A DNA stretch of 64,000 nt from JBBQDZ01 sp038237515 (GTDB taxonomy: Bacteria; Actinomycetota; Thermoleophilia; Gaiellales; Gaiellaceae), in NCBI GenBank assembly GCA_038237515.1, contig JBBRYP010000005.1:42244-106243 (forward strand), given 5' to 3'. The position numbers and the translations under genes are program-made. The notes beneath the pieces were generated by a model. It did no database searches, was not told the DNA's origin, and saw only the letters and a program-made list of their open reading frames with translations. This document shows positions 41,962 through 50,095 of the stretch, one piece after another; position 1 is the stretch's first letter, and each line of letters starts with the position of its first letter.

Positions 41962-42442
41962 CCTCTCACCACTCTACGAGGTGGACCCGCGCGGCCACAG
42001 CCAGGGTCTGTCCCCGCCACGAGGTGTCCGGCACGGCCACGGCCGGGGTCTGTCCCCGCCAGGCGGTGATGGAGAGCGTCTGTGCCCAGAGAACCTCCTC
42101 GGCATTCATGGAGAACTGTTGGGAGTGCACGAGCCGGACGGCGAATGCACGTGCCCGGAGGGGGCGAAGGGGGGGAACCCCGTTCCCCCCCTTGGAGCGG
42201 AGGCGAAGCCGCAGCGACAACTCCGACATCTGCAACGCCGCCGGGGGGTCTCGGGGGGCGAGAGTCCCCCGGAAGAACGCAGCGATTTCACCGCCCCTCG
42301 CCGCGCTCGCCCCTCCCCGGTCGGACTCGTTGCGCTCCGCAAAGCCGCCACGTCGCCTCACCGAGGCGCAGCGGTCCACTCCTCGACTTCCTCGCGCCGC
42401 GAAGAACCGACCGTGGTTTGCCGCTCAGGCTACCGTGGCCGG
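41962..42442. repeat. Non-coding structured interval with tandem repeat and strong hairpins
   Basis: No supported gene. Two tandem copies of a 42-43 bp unit (41976-42018 and 42019-42060) share ACGAGGTG at the start and GGGTCTGTCCCCGCC at the end, and a decayed third unit may follow. A 12-bp stem (AAGGGGGGGAAC, loop CCC, GTTCCCCCCCTT) lies at 42167-42193. A second hairpin with 7-bp and 5-bp stems lies at 42241-42272. Long frames cross the region on both strands, but their protein content looks repeat-driven. Confidence 0.6.
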
Positions 42443-43462
42443 GTGGATCTCCACCTCCTCGACCAGTGGCTCGCCGAGCGCGGAGAGCCTCCCTACCGCG
42501 CCGCTCAGATCTGGCGCTGGGCGGCGCGCGGAACGCCCGGCTATGCCGCGATGACGAACCTTCAGGTGGGCCTGAGGCGCGAGCTCGAGGACGCCGTACG
42601 GTTCTCGACACTCAGCCTCGAGCGTGAATCGGAGTCGCGCGACGGGACCGTCAAGACGCTCTTCCGGACCCATGACGGGCATCCCGTCGAGGCCGTGCTG
42701 ATGCGATACCGGGACGGTCGGCGGTCGATCTGCGTCTCCTCGCAGTCGGGCTGCCCGCTGACGTGCGGCTTCTGCGCGACGGGCGCGATGCGCTTCGGCC
42801 GCAACCTCACCTCGTCGGAGATTCTCGACCAGGCGCTCTACTTCCGCCGGCTCGAGGCGATCGACCATTGCGTCTTCATGGGTATGGGCGAGCCGATGCT
42901 CAACCTCGCGGCAGTCCTCGGCGCCGCCCGGCGGCTGCCTGACGCGGGCGTCACCCACCGTCGCACGACCGTCTCCACCGTCGGCTGGCTGCCGGGCCTA
43001 CGAACGTTCGTGGACGAGGTTCACGAGCCGATCCGGCTCGCGCTCTCCCTCCATGCGCCGACCGATGAGCTTCGCTCCGAGCTGATGCCCGTGAACGAGC
43101 GATTTCCCCTGCGCGACGTCGTCGGCGAATGCGTTCGCTACTTCGCGCTTCGCCGGCGCAAGGTCTTCGTCGAGTACGTGATGCTGGCCGGTATCAACGA
43201 CCGGAACGAGCAGGCGCTCGAGCTCGTGAGACTGCTGAACCCGCGGTTCTTCAAGGTGAACCTGATCCCGTACAACCCGACCGGGCGCTTCGAGGGCTCC
43301 TCCCGCAAGGCGATCGCGGCCTTCAAGCACGTGCTCGACGACGCGGGCCTGCCGTCGACGGTTCGCCTCGCGCGCGGGCGCGACATCGCCGCCGCCTGCG
43401 GCCAGCTGGCCGCAGGAGCCCGCCCACGGGGCGCCAGGCAGCCGGAGGCAACCACGGCGTGA
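42443..43462 (+). CDS. rlmN: 23S rRNA (adenine2503-C2)-methyltransferase RlmN
   Basis: A 339-residue radical SAM enzyme methylating A2503 of 23S rRNA (and A37 of some tRNAs). The cluster motif CPLTCGFC has cysteines 104, 108 and 111. GMGEPMLNL, the second-site cysteine region near the end (IAAACGQ) and the N-terminal PPYRAAQIWRW are typical. GTG at 42443 is set by the conserved N-terminus; the frame stays open upstream through repeat sequence without homology. Its stop overlaps the peroxiredoxin remnant start. Confidence 0.93.
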   Translation: MDLHLLDQWLAERGEPPYRAAQIWRWAARGTPGYAAMTNLQVGLRRELEDAVRFSTLSLERESESRDGTVKTLFRTHDGHPVEAVLMRYRDGRRSICVSSQSGCPLTCGFCATGAMRFGRNLTSSEILDQALYFRRLEAIDHCVFMGMGEPMLNLAAVLGAARRLPDAGVTHRRTTVSTVGWLPGLRTFVDEVHEPIRLALSLHAPTDELRSELMPVNERFPLRDVVGECVRYFALRRRKVFVEYVMLAGINDRNEQALELVRLLNPRFFKVNLIPYNPTGRFEGSSRKAIAAFKHVLDDAGLPSTVRLARGRDIAAACGQLAAGARPRGARQPEATTA

Positions 43463-43705
43463 CCGGCGACCTCTACACGCTGCCGGCCGGACTGCCGGTG
43501 CCTGCCCTTTCCGGTGGTGGCCGACCCGGAGCTACGGTTTGCCGCCGCACTGCGGCTTCCGACGTTCGAGATCGGCGGGCTCACCCTCTACAAGCGGGTC
43601 ACGCTGGTGGTCTTCGACGGTGCCGTCGCCAGGGTCTTCTACGCGGTGTTCCGGCCCGACCGGACTGCGGCGGAGGTCGGCGCGTACCTCTCTACGCGCG
43701 CGTGA
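43459..43705 (+). pseudogene. Peroxiredoxin gene with catalytic middle deleted
   Basis: GTG at 43459 overlaps the rlmN stop (GTGA) and encodes MTGDLYTLPAGLPVP, the usual start of actinobacterial AhpC/TSA-type peroxiredoxin-like proteins. In another frame the C-terminal part follows at once (FPVVADPELRFAAALRLPTF and then a stretch ending at TGA 43705). About 100 residues, including the peroxidatic cysteine, are absent. A 63-residue remnant frame from 43514 is open but has no catalytic part. Confidence 0.78.
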
Positions 43706-43738
43706 CAGCCCCCGGCGGGGGCACCGGAGGCGCGATCG

Positions 43739-44314
43739 CTAGGTCGCCCGCGCGAACACCGCCGAGCAGCGCCAGGTTCCCCGGACGGCGACCTTCTCGT
43801 TGCCGATGATCCCACGCGCGCCCGTGATCGAGAAGCTCCCGCCGCGCAGGTCCTTGTTCAGGGTCACGGTTCCCGCCCAGCCCGGCTGGGCGACGGCGAA
43901 GCCCTTGTACTTGGCCGCGACCAGCAGCAGGTTCGCTCCGCCGCCCTTGGTGTAGAGCTTCTGCGGGCGGCCGACCTGCCCCGGGGCGTAGTAGAACGCG
44001 AAGAACATGCCCGGCCGGAAGTTGACGACATCGGGGTTCCCGAAGCTGACGTTGTAGGCGAGCGGTCGCCCCGGCACAGCGAACTTCGGAGCCGTGAACC
44101 GCGTGCACGCGTTCTTCGCGGGGATCTGGTCCTTGGCGTCCTCCGGATGTGTGCCGGTGACCGCGCCGCGGAACTCCCCGGTGATTGTGACTTTGACGAT
44201 GACGCTCCCCGACGCGCCTCCGTGCGAAGCGGCGAGCGCGAACGGCGCGATCACGAGCGGGGCGAAGCTGGCGACTGCTAGCCGCCGCGGGCGCCTCGAG
44301 TTCCACCATCTCAT
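43739..44314 (-). CDS. Secreted hypothetical protein
   Basis: A 191-residue exported protein with a basic N-terminus (RWWNSRRPRRLAVAS) and a hydrophobic signal segment ending ALAASHGGAS. The mature part is beta-rich with two cysteines (KNACTRF and TWRCSAVF) that may form a disulfide. I do not recognise a family. ATG at 44314 is only 2 bp after the gcvPB stop on the same strand, so it may be read through from the glycine operon. Confidence 0.7.
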   Translation of the reverse strand: MRWWNSRRPRRLAVASFAPLVIAPFALAASHGGASGSVIVKVTITGEFRGAVTGTHPEDAKDQIPAKNACTRFTAPKFAVPGRPLAYNVSFGNPDVVNFRPGMFFAFYYAPGQVGRPQKLYTKGGGANLLLVAAKYKGFAVAQPGWAGTVTLNKDLRGGSFSITGARGIIGNEKVAVRGTWRCSAVFARAT

Positions 44315-44316
44315 CG

Positions 44317-45816
44317 TCAGGCGCCCTTCTGCGCCTCGAGCTGGCGCGGGTCGGCCGGCCGGAAGCCCGTGTCCGGGTGTTCCGAGAAACCGTATCTCAC
44401 GACCGGCCGCCTTGCCGCCCTCACCTCGTCGAGACGGCCGACCGGCCGGCTAGTGGGCGCCGCCTTCACGGTCTCGGGCTCCTCGGCGGCCTCACGGGCG
44501 ATCGCGAGCATCGCTTCCACGAACGCGTCGAGGGTCTCCTTCGCCTCCGTCTCGGTGGGCTCGATCATGAGCGCCTCGGGGACGACGAGCGGGAAGTAGA
44601 TCGTCGGCGGGTGGAAGCCATAATCCATCAGGCGCTTCGCGACGTCGAGCGCGGTGATCCCGTACTCGCGCTTCAGCGACCGTGCCGAGAGGACGAACTC
44701 GTGCATGCAGAGACGGTCGAACGGCAACTCGTAGCCGTCCCGGAGCCGTGCCAGCAGGTAGTTGGCGTTCAGTACCGCAACCTCGGACATCTCGCGCAGG
44801 GCCGGCCCGTACATGCGGATGAAGGCGTACGAGCGGACGAAGACGCCGAAGGGCCCGCAGAACCCGCGCACCCTGCCGATCGTCTTCGGCCGGTCGTGGT
44901 CGAGTCGGAAGCGGTCGCCGTCGCGGACGATGGCGGGCACCGGGAGAAACGGCTCCAGGCGTTCGCGAACCGCGATCGGCCCGCCGCCGGGGCCGCCGCC
45001 GCCGTGCGGCTGCGAGAACGTCTTGTGGAGGTTGAAGTGGACGATGTCGAAGCCCATGTCGCCCGGCCTCGAGATGCCGCAGACGGCGTTCAGGTTCGCG
45101 CCGTCGTAGTACATGAGGGCGCCGGCGCCGTGGAAGATTCGCGCGATCTCCTCGATCTGCTCGTCGAAGAGCCCGAGCGTCGACGGGTTCGTCAGCATCA
45201 ACCCGGCCGTCCCCTCGTCGACCAGCTCGCGGAGATGTTCGATCTCCACGTTGCCACGCAGGTCGGTTGCCACCTTCGACAGCTCGTAGCCGGCCATCGC
45301 CACGCTGGCAGGGTTCGTCCCGTGCGCGGTGTCCGGGACGACGATCTTGCGCCGCCGCTCGTCCTCTCCGCGCTCCGCGAAGTACGCGCGCATGAGCATG
45401 AGGCCTGTCAGCTCCCCCTGCGACCCTGCGGCGGGCTGCAGCGAGACCGCAGGCAGCCCTGCAACCTCCGCCAGGATCTCCTGAAGGCGCCACATCAGCT
45501 CGAGCGCCCCCTGGGCGCCGTCCTCCTCCTGGAGCGGGTGCAGGTCGCGAAACCCGGGTAGCGCGGCGGCCCTCTCGTTCACGCGCGGGTTGTGCTTCAT
45601 CGTGCAGGAGCCGAGTGGGTAGAAGCCTGTGTCGATCCCGAACGTCCGCGTCGACAGCTCGGTGAAGTGGCGGACGAGCTCCGGCTCCGACAGCTCCGGA
45701 AGCCGCGGCGGCTCGCGTCGGAGAAGCCCGGGCGGGAGCTTCGGGACCGGGAGCTCTGGGATCGGGATCGTCGAGCCGCGCCGGCCCGACTGGGAGCGCT
45801 CGAAGATCAGCTTCAC
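44317..45816 (-). CDS. gcvPB: Glycine dehydrogenase (decarboxylating) subunit 2
   Basis: The PLP-bearing subunit of the split P-protein, which decarboxylates glycine and passes the aminomethyl group to GcvH. 499 residues. The PLP lysine is Lys265 in HFNLHKTFSQPHGGGGPGGG. GFYPLGSCTMKHNPR and PDTAHGTNPASVAMAGY are typical family blocks. ATG at 45816 overlaps the gcvPA stop by 4 nt. It is the last gcv gene of the gcvT-gcvH-gcvPA-gcvPB operon. Confidence 0.96.
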   Translation of the reverse strand: MKLIFERSQSGRRGSTIPIPELPVPKLPPGLLRREPPRLPELSEPELVRHFTELSTRTFGIDTGFYPLGSCTMKHNPRVNERAAALPGFRDLHPLQEEDGAQGALELMWRLQEILAEVAGLPAVSLQPAAGSQGELTGLMLMRAYFAERGEDERRRKIVVPDTAHGTNPASVAMAGYELSKVATDLRGNVEIEHLRELVDEGTAGLMLTNPSTLGLFDEQIEEIARIFHGAGALMYYDGANLNAVCGISRPGDMGFDIVHFNLHKTFSQPHGGGGPGGGPIAVRERLEPFLPVPAIVRDGDRFRLDHDRPKTIGRVRGFCGPFGVFVRSYAFIRMYGPALREMSEVAVLNANYLLARLRDGYELPFDRLCMHEFVLSARSLKREYGITALDVAKRLMDYGFHPPTIYFPLVVPEALMIEPTETEAKETLDAFVEAMLAIAREAAEEPETVKAAPTSRPVGRLDEVRAARRPVVRYGFSEHPDTGFRPADPRQLEAQKGA

Positions 45817-47156
45817 CGGCCTGCCACCTCGGTCAGGGTCTCGACGAGCCGGTCGACGTCGCCGCGCGTCCGCTTCTCGGTCACGGCGACGAGCAGCGCG
45901 TCATCGAGCCCCGCATGGTCGCGTCCGAGCGCGTACCCGGGATGGATGCCGCGCTCTCGCGAGAGACGAACCACCTCCGCCGCAGGCCGTCCGACGCGCA
46001 CGGCAAACTCTTTGAACGTTGCCTGATTTGGAAACGAAAGCTCGAATCCCACCGCCTGCAGCCGCTCTTTCGCGTACGCCGAGAGCGCGAGGCAGGTCTC
46101 CCCCACCTCGCGCAACCCCTGCGGCCCGAGCCAGGACAGGTACACGAGCCCCGCGATCGCCAGCAGCGTCTGGTTCGTCGTGATGTTCGAGGTCGCCTTC
46201 TCCCGGCGGATGTGCTGCTCCCGGGTCTGCAGGGTGAGGACATAGCCGCGCTCGCCCGCGGCGTCTAGGGTCTCGCCGACGATCCTGCCCGGCATGCGGC
46301 GGTGGTAGTCCCAGCGTGCGGCGAGGAAGCCGTAGTGCGGGCCGCCGAAGGACTGGTGGTTCCCGGCTCCCTGTCCCTCGCCGATCGCGAGCGCGCAGCC
46401 GTAGCGGCCGGGGGCTTCGAGCAGGCCGAGCGAGAGTGGGTCGACGTGGGCGACCGGCAACGCTCCCGCGTCGTTCGCAGCGGCCGCGAGCTCCGGTGCC
46501 GGCTCCAGGCAGCCGAAAAAGTTCGGTTGCTGAAAGATGGCGCAGGCGGCCCCCTCGGACGCCGCCCGCAGATCCTCCGGGTCGGTCGTGCCGCCCCGGT
46601 GCCCCACCTCGACCACCTCGAGCCCGAAGCCCGGCGCGTAGGTCTCGATGACCTGCCTGACCTGCGGGCTCACGGTCTCGCAGACGACGACCGTCGAGCG
46701 GCCCGTGGCGTGCTTCGCGACGTAGCATGCGTCGGCGGCGACCGTCGTCCCGTCGTAGCCGGAGGCATTGGAGACTTCCATGCCCGTGAGCTCGCAGATG
46801 GCGGTCTGGTATTCGAAGATCGCCTGCAGGACGCCCTGGCTCATCTCCGCCTGGTAGGGCGTGTACGCGGTCAGGAGCTCGCCGCGCTGAAGGACGGCGT
46901 CGACGACGGCCGGGACGTAGTGGTCGTAGATGCCCGCACCGAGGAAGCTCAGCTCCGCCCCCGCGTGAATGTTCCGTCCTGCGAGCTCCTCCAGGTGGGC
47001 CATCAGCTCCGGCTCCGAGAGCGCCGGCTCGAGCTCGAGCTGCCTGCCGAGGCGAACGCCGCTCGGGATGTCGTCGAACAGCTCGGCGATCGAGGCGACG
47101 CCGATCGCGTCCAACATCGCGACGCGGTCGGCGTCGGTCAGCGAGAGGAAGCTCAC
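45813..47156 (-). CDS. gcvPA: Glycine dehydrogenase (decarboxylating) subunit 1
   Basis: The first subunit of the two-part P-protein, 447 residues, with the expected blocks SFLGAGIYDHYVPAVVDAVL, TPYQAEMSQGVLQAIFEYQT, GQGAGNHQSFGGPHYGF and EKATSNITTNQTLLAIAG. It forms an alpha2beta2 enzyme with GcvPB. ATG at 47156, 49 bp after gcvH. The 4-nt overlap with gcvPB suggests coupled translation to keep the subunits equal. Confidence 0.96.
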   Translation of the reverse strand: MSFLSLTDADRVAMLDAIGVASIAELFDDIPSGVRLGRQLELEPALSEPELMAHLEELAGRNIHAGAELSFLGAGIYDHYVPAVVDAVLQRGELLTAYTPYQAEMSQGVLQAIFEYQTAICELTGMEVSNASGYDGTTVAADACYVAKHATGRSTVVVCETVSPQVRQVIETYAPGFGLEVVEVGHRGGTTDPEDLRAASEGAACAIFQQPNFFGCLEPAPELAAAANDAGALPVAHVDPLSLGLLEAPGRYGCALAIGEGQGAGNHQSFGGPHYGFLAARWDYHRRMPGRIVGETLDAAGERGYVLTLQTREQHIRREKATSNITTNQTLLAIAGLVYLSWLGPQGLREVGETCLALSAYAKERLQAVGFELSFPNQATFKEFAVRVGRPAAEVVRLSRERGIHPGYALGRDHAGLDDALLVAVTEKRTRGDVDRLVETLTEVAGR

Positions 47157-47205
47157 GAAGCGGTGGCGAGGTCCGCGCGGCGGCCCGGGCTGCGCGGGGT
47201 GACGA

Positions 47206-47601
47206 TCAAAGCTCGGCGACGTGGGCGCGATAGGCCTCGACGTCGAGCAGGCGGTCGGGCTCCGTGATGTCGCTGAGGCGGATCTTGATCAGCCATCCTT
47301 CCCCGTAGGGATCCTCGTTGACCGTCTCCGGGTCCTCGACGACCTTGTCGTTCACCTCGAGCACCTCGCCCGACAGCGGCGCGATCAGATCGGACACGGC
47401 CTTGACCGACTCGACCTCCCCGTAGGGGTTGTCCTTCGAGATCGTCGCCCCGACGTCCGGCGGCTCGTAGTGGACGAGCTCGCCGAGGGAGTCCTGGGCG
47501 TACCAGGTGACCCCGAGAGTCGCCTCGTCGCCGTGAATCGACGCCCAATCGTGCTCGGGGTGGTACTTCAGGCCGTCGGGATAGGTCTCAGCTGCTGCCA
47601 T
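47206..47601 (-). CDS. gcvH: Glycine cleavage system H protein
   Basis: The lipoyl carrier of glycine cleavage, 131 residues. The lipoylated lysine is Lys67 in GEVESVKAVSDLIAP. The N-terminal YHPEHDWASIHGDEATLGVT is typical, and the C-terminus GWLIKIRLSD completes the barrel. ATG at 47601, 3 bp after the gcvT stop. Confidence 0.96.
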   Translation of the reverse strand: MAAAETYPDGLKYHPEHDWASIHGDEATLGVTWYAQDSLGELVHYEPPDVGATISKDNPYGEVESVKAVSDLIAPLSGEVLEVNDKVVEDPETVNEDPYGEGWLIKIRLSDITEPDRLLDVEAYRAHVAEL

Positions 47602-47604
47602 CGG

Positions 47605-48675
47605 TCAACGAGCCTCCTGTCGCTTGTAGATCGGCTTCTCGACGATGCGGGCGCGTCGTGGCCGCCCGCGCACGTCGATCGTGATCTCCGTGCCCGGCGA
47701 GCTCTGGACGCTGTCGACGTAGCCCATCCCGATCCCCCGGTCGAGGATCGGGGAGTGAGTGCCGGAGGTGACCTCGCCCGCAGCGCCCCCGGGTGCAGGC
47801 TCGATCGCCATCCCCTGGCGCGGGATCGCCTTCTCCTCCATGACGAACGCACTGAGCCGCCGGCGCGGGCCCGCCTCCTTGACGGCGCGAAGGGCCTCTG
47901 CCCCCGTGAACGTCTTGCCGAAGGCGCAGACCCAGCCGAGGCCGGCGGAGATCGCGTCGGTCTCGGGGGAGATGTCGTTTCCGTGCAGCGCGTAGCAGAC
48001 CTCGAGGCGCAGCGTGTCGCGCGCGCCCAGCCCGCACGGCTTCGCGCCTCTGGCGAGAACGCAGTCCCACAACGCGGCGCCGTCGCCGCTCATGGCGAGC
48101 AGCTCTACCCCCGCCTCACCCGTGTAGCCGGTGCGGTTGACCATGCACTCGATTCCATCGATGACGCCGCTCGCGAACGTGAAGGCCGCAGCGTCCGGAA
48201 GCTCGAGCCGCTCCAGCGCTCGGGGCCCCGGGACCGCCAGCAGCGCGTATTCGTCGGAGACGTCGCGGACATCCGAACCGCGGACCTCGCGCTCCTTCAG
48301 CCACTCGAACACGCGTTCCCGGTTCGACGCGTTCACGATCAGCAGGAAGCGGAACGGGTCGAGGGCGTACACGATCAGGTCGTCCACGATCCCGCCGATG
48401 TCGTTCGTGAGCAGCGTGTACTGGGCCCCGCCGGGCTCGACGCGGTCGAGATCGTTCGAGAGGAGCGACTGCAGGAGCTCGCGGGCGCGCGGCCCCTCCA
48501 CCTCCAGCTCGCCCATGTGGGAGACGTCGAAGACGCCGCAGTCGTTGCGGACGGCGAGGTGCTCCGGGATCACGCCCTCGTACTGCACGGGCATCTCCCA
48601 GCCGGCGAACGGCACCAACCGGGCACCGGCGGCGAGGTGGCGCTCGTACAGCGGCGTACGCGCGAGCGTCTGCAC
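47605..48675 (-). CDS. gcvT: Glycine cleavage system T protein (aminomethyltransferase)
   Basis: A 356-residue tetrahydrofolate-dependent enzyme that releases ammonia and forms methylene-THF. It begins RTPLYERHLAAGARLVPFAG and carries CGVFDVSHMGELEVEGP, NRTGYTGEAGVELL and GLGARDTLRLE, all characteristic. GTG at 48675 is set by the conserved N-terminus; the frame is open further upstream without homology. It is the first gene of the gcv operon. No glycine riboswitch was recognised in the 205 bp upstream. Confidence 0.95.
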   Translation of the reverse strand: MQTLARTPLYERHLAAGARLVPFAGWEMPVQYEGVIPEHLAVRNDCGVFDVSHMGELEVEGPRARELLQSLLSNDLDRVEPGGAQYTLLTNDIGGIVDDLIVYALDPFRFLLIVNASNRERVFEWLKEREVRGSDVRDVSDEYALLAVPGPRALERLELPDAAAFTFASGVIDGIECMVNRTGYTGEAGVELLAMSGDGAALWDCVLARGAKPCGLGARDTLRLEVCYALHGNDISPETDAISAGLGWVCAFGKTFTGAEALRAVKEAGPRRRLSAFVMEEKAIPRQGMAIEPAPGGAAGEVTSGTHSPILDRGIGMGYVDSVQSSPGTEITIDVRGRPRRARIVEKPIYKRQEAR

Positions 48676-48857
48676 CCGCCGGATGCTAGTGATGTGGTCG
48701 ACAAGGTTGGCCGGTTCGGGCTCGCGAGCGCCGAACCAGAGGCCGGGCGAACGGTCGCCGGCTACATCGCCGGTGGCTCGCAGGCGGGCAAGGGGCCGCG
48801 CCCGTCCTCCCGCGGCCATGCAGGTGGAACCCCCGGCGAGATCCCAGGCCGGGCACC

Positions 48858-48872
48858 GCGGGCGAGGCCCGC
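48858..48872 (-). terminator. Short hairpin after ftsZ
   Basis: On the minus strand GCGGGC-CTC-GCCCGC forms a perfect 6-bp stem 8 bp past the ftsZ stop. It has no U-tract. A terminator separating ftsZ from gcvT is plausible. Confidence 0.35.
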
Positions 48873-48880
48873 GCGCGTGT

Positions 48881-49972
48881 TCAGTCGTCGCGCAGGAAGG
48901 ACGGGATCTCGAGGATGTCCGGCGGCAGGTCGAAGCCGGACGTCTCCTCGCGCCTCGGCTGGCGCGGCTCCGCGGCCGGGCCGGCGGGCACCGGTGTCGC
49001 GGCACGGCGCCTGCGAGCGCTGCGCGCCGCGCCGAAGCCGGTGGCGATGACTGTCACGCGCACCTCGTCCCCGACCGTCTCGTCGATGACGGCGCCGAAG
49101 ATCACGTTCGCGTTCTGGTCGGCCGCGTTCGTCACCACCTCTGCCGCCTCGTTGACCTCGAAGAGGCCGAGGTCGGTTCCGCCCGTGATGTTGAGCAGGA
49201 TCCCGGTCGCGCCCTCGAGCGTCGCCTCGAGCAAGGGCGACGAGACCGCGACTCGCGCCGCCTCGGCGGCGCGGTTCTCGCCGGCCGCAGTGCCGATGCC
49301 CATGAGGGCGGACCCGGCGTCTCGCATGATCGTCCGAACATCGGCGAAGTCGAGGTTGACGAGTCCCGGGATCGTGATCAGGTCGGTGATTCCCTGGACG
49401 CCCTGACGCAGGACGTCGTCGGCCATCTTGAACGCGTCGACGATCGAGGTCTTCTTCTCCACGACTTGGAGCAGGCGGTCGTTCTCGATCACGATCAGCG
49501 TGTCGACCCGGTCGCGGAGCTCGTCGATGCCCTGCTCGGCTTGCTGCGATCGGCGCCGCCCTTCGAACGAGAAGGGACGGGTGACGACGCCGACCGTCAG
49601 CGCCTCGAGCTCGCGCGAGAGCTCGGCGACGATCGGTGCGCCCCCGGTGCCGGTGCCCCCGCCCTCGCCGGCAGTGACGAAGACCATGTCCGCGCCCTTG
49701 AGCGACTCCTTCAACTCGTCGCGGCTCTCCTGCGCAGCCGCGCGGCCGACGGCGGGGTCGGCGCCCGCGCCGAGCCCACGCGTCGCCTTCTCGCCGATGT
49801 GGATCTTCATGTCGGCATCGCACATGAGGAGCGCTTGCGCGTCCGTGTTGACGGCGATGAAGTCGACACCGGACACACCGGCGTCGACCATGCGGTTGAC
49901 GGCATTCGTGCCGCCGCCCCCGACGCCCACGACCTTGATCACTGCGAGGTAATTCCCGGCTTGATCTCTCAC
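48881..49972 (-). CDS. ftsZ: Cell division protein FtsZ
   Basis: The tubulin-like GTPase that forms the division ring. 363 residues. The GTP-binding signature GGGTGTG is at 104-110, the N-terminal YLAVIKVVGVGGGGTNAVNR is conserved, and the C-terminal peptide DILEIPSFLRDD, which binds partner proteins, is at the very end. GTG at 49972 fits the usual actinobacterial start. It follows ftsQ by 123 bp, with its own promoter between them, and no ftsA is present. Confidence 0.97.
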   Translation of the reverse strand: MRDQAGNYLAVIKVVGVGGGGTNAVNRMVDAGVSGVDFIAVNTDAQALLMCDADMKIHIGEKATRGLGAGADPAVGRAAAQESRDELKESLKGADMVFVTAGEGGGTGTGGAPIVAELSRELEALTVGVVTRPFSFEGRRRSQQAEQGIDELRDRVDTLIVIENDRLLQVVEKKTSIVDAFKMADDVLRQGVQGITDLITIPGLVNLDFADVRTIMRDAGSALMGIGTAAGENRAAEAARVAVSSPLLEATLEGATGILLNITGGTDLGLFEVNEAAEVVTNAADQNANVIFGAVIDETVGDEVRVTVIATGFGAARSARRRRAATPVPAGPAAEPRQPRREETSGFDLPPDILEIPSFLRDD

Positions 49973-50038
49973 GGCTAAAGCTGGCTCGACCTGAAGCTGT
50001 GGTAGAGGATGCGGCTGTCGAGCCTCTCCTGTCGCTGG

Positions 50039-50067
50039 AGAGTAAGGATCGTTTTCAGCCCTGTCAA
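50039..50067 (-). promoter_or_regulatory. Sigma70-type promoter upstream of ftsZ
   Basis: On the minus strand TTGACA (50067-50062), an exact 17-bp spacer and TACTCT (50044-50039) form a near-consensus promoter, about 67 bp upstream of the ftsZ start and after the ftsQ stop. It would let ftsZ be expressed above the level of the rest of the cluster. The match is seen directly; activity is inferred. Confidence 0.7.
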
Positions 50068-50095
50068 TGGCGACACCGAGGCTTGCACCTCAACC

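Noticed and set aside
41981..42442. Extension of the rlmN frame upstream to 41981
   Set aside because: The translation is repeat-derived with no RlmN similarity; the conserved N-terminus begins at GTG 42443.
48676..48880. Glycine riboswitch upstream of gcvT
   Set aside because: The conserved glycine-aptamer core was not recognisable on the minus strand; only simple GC-rich hairpins are visible.
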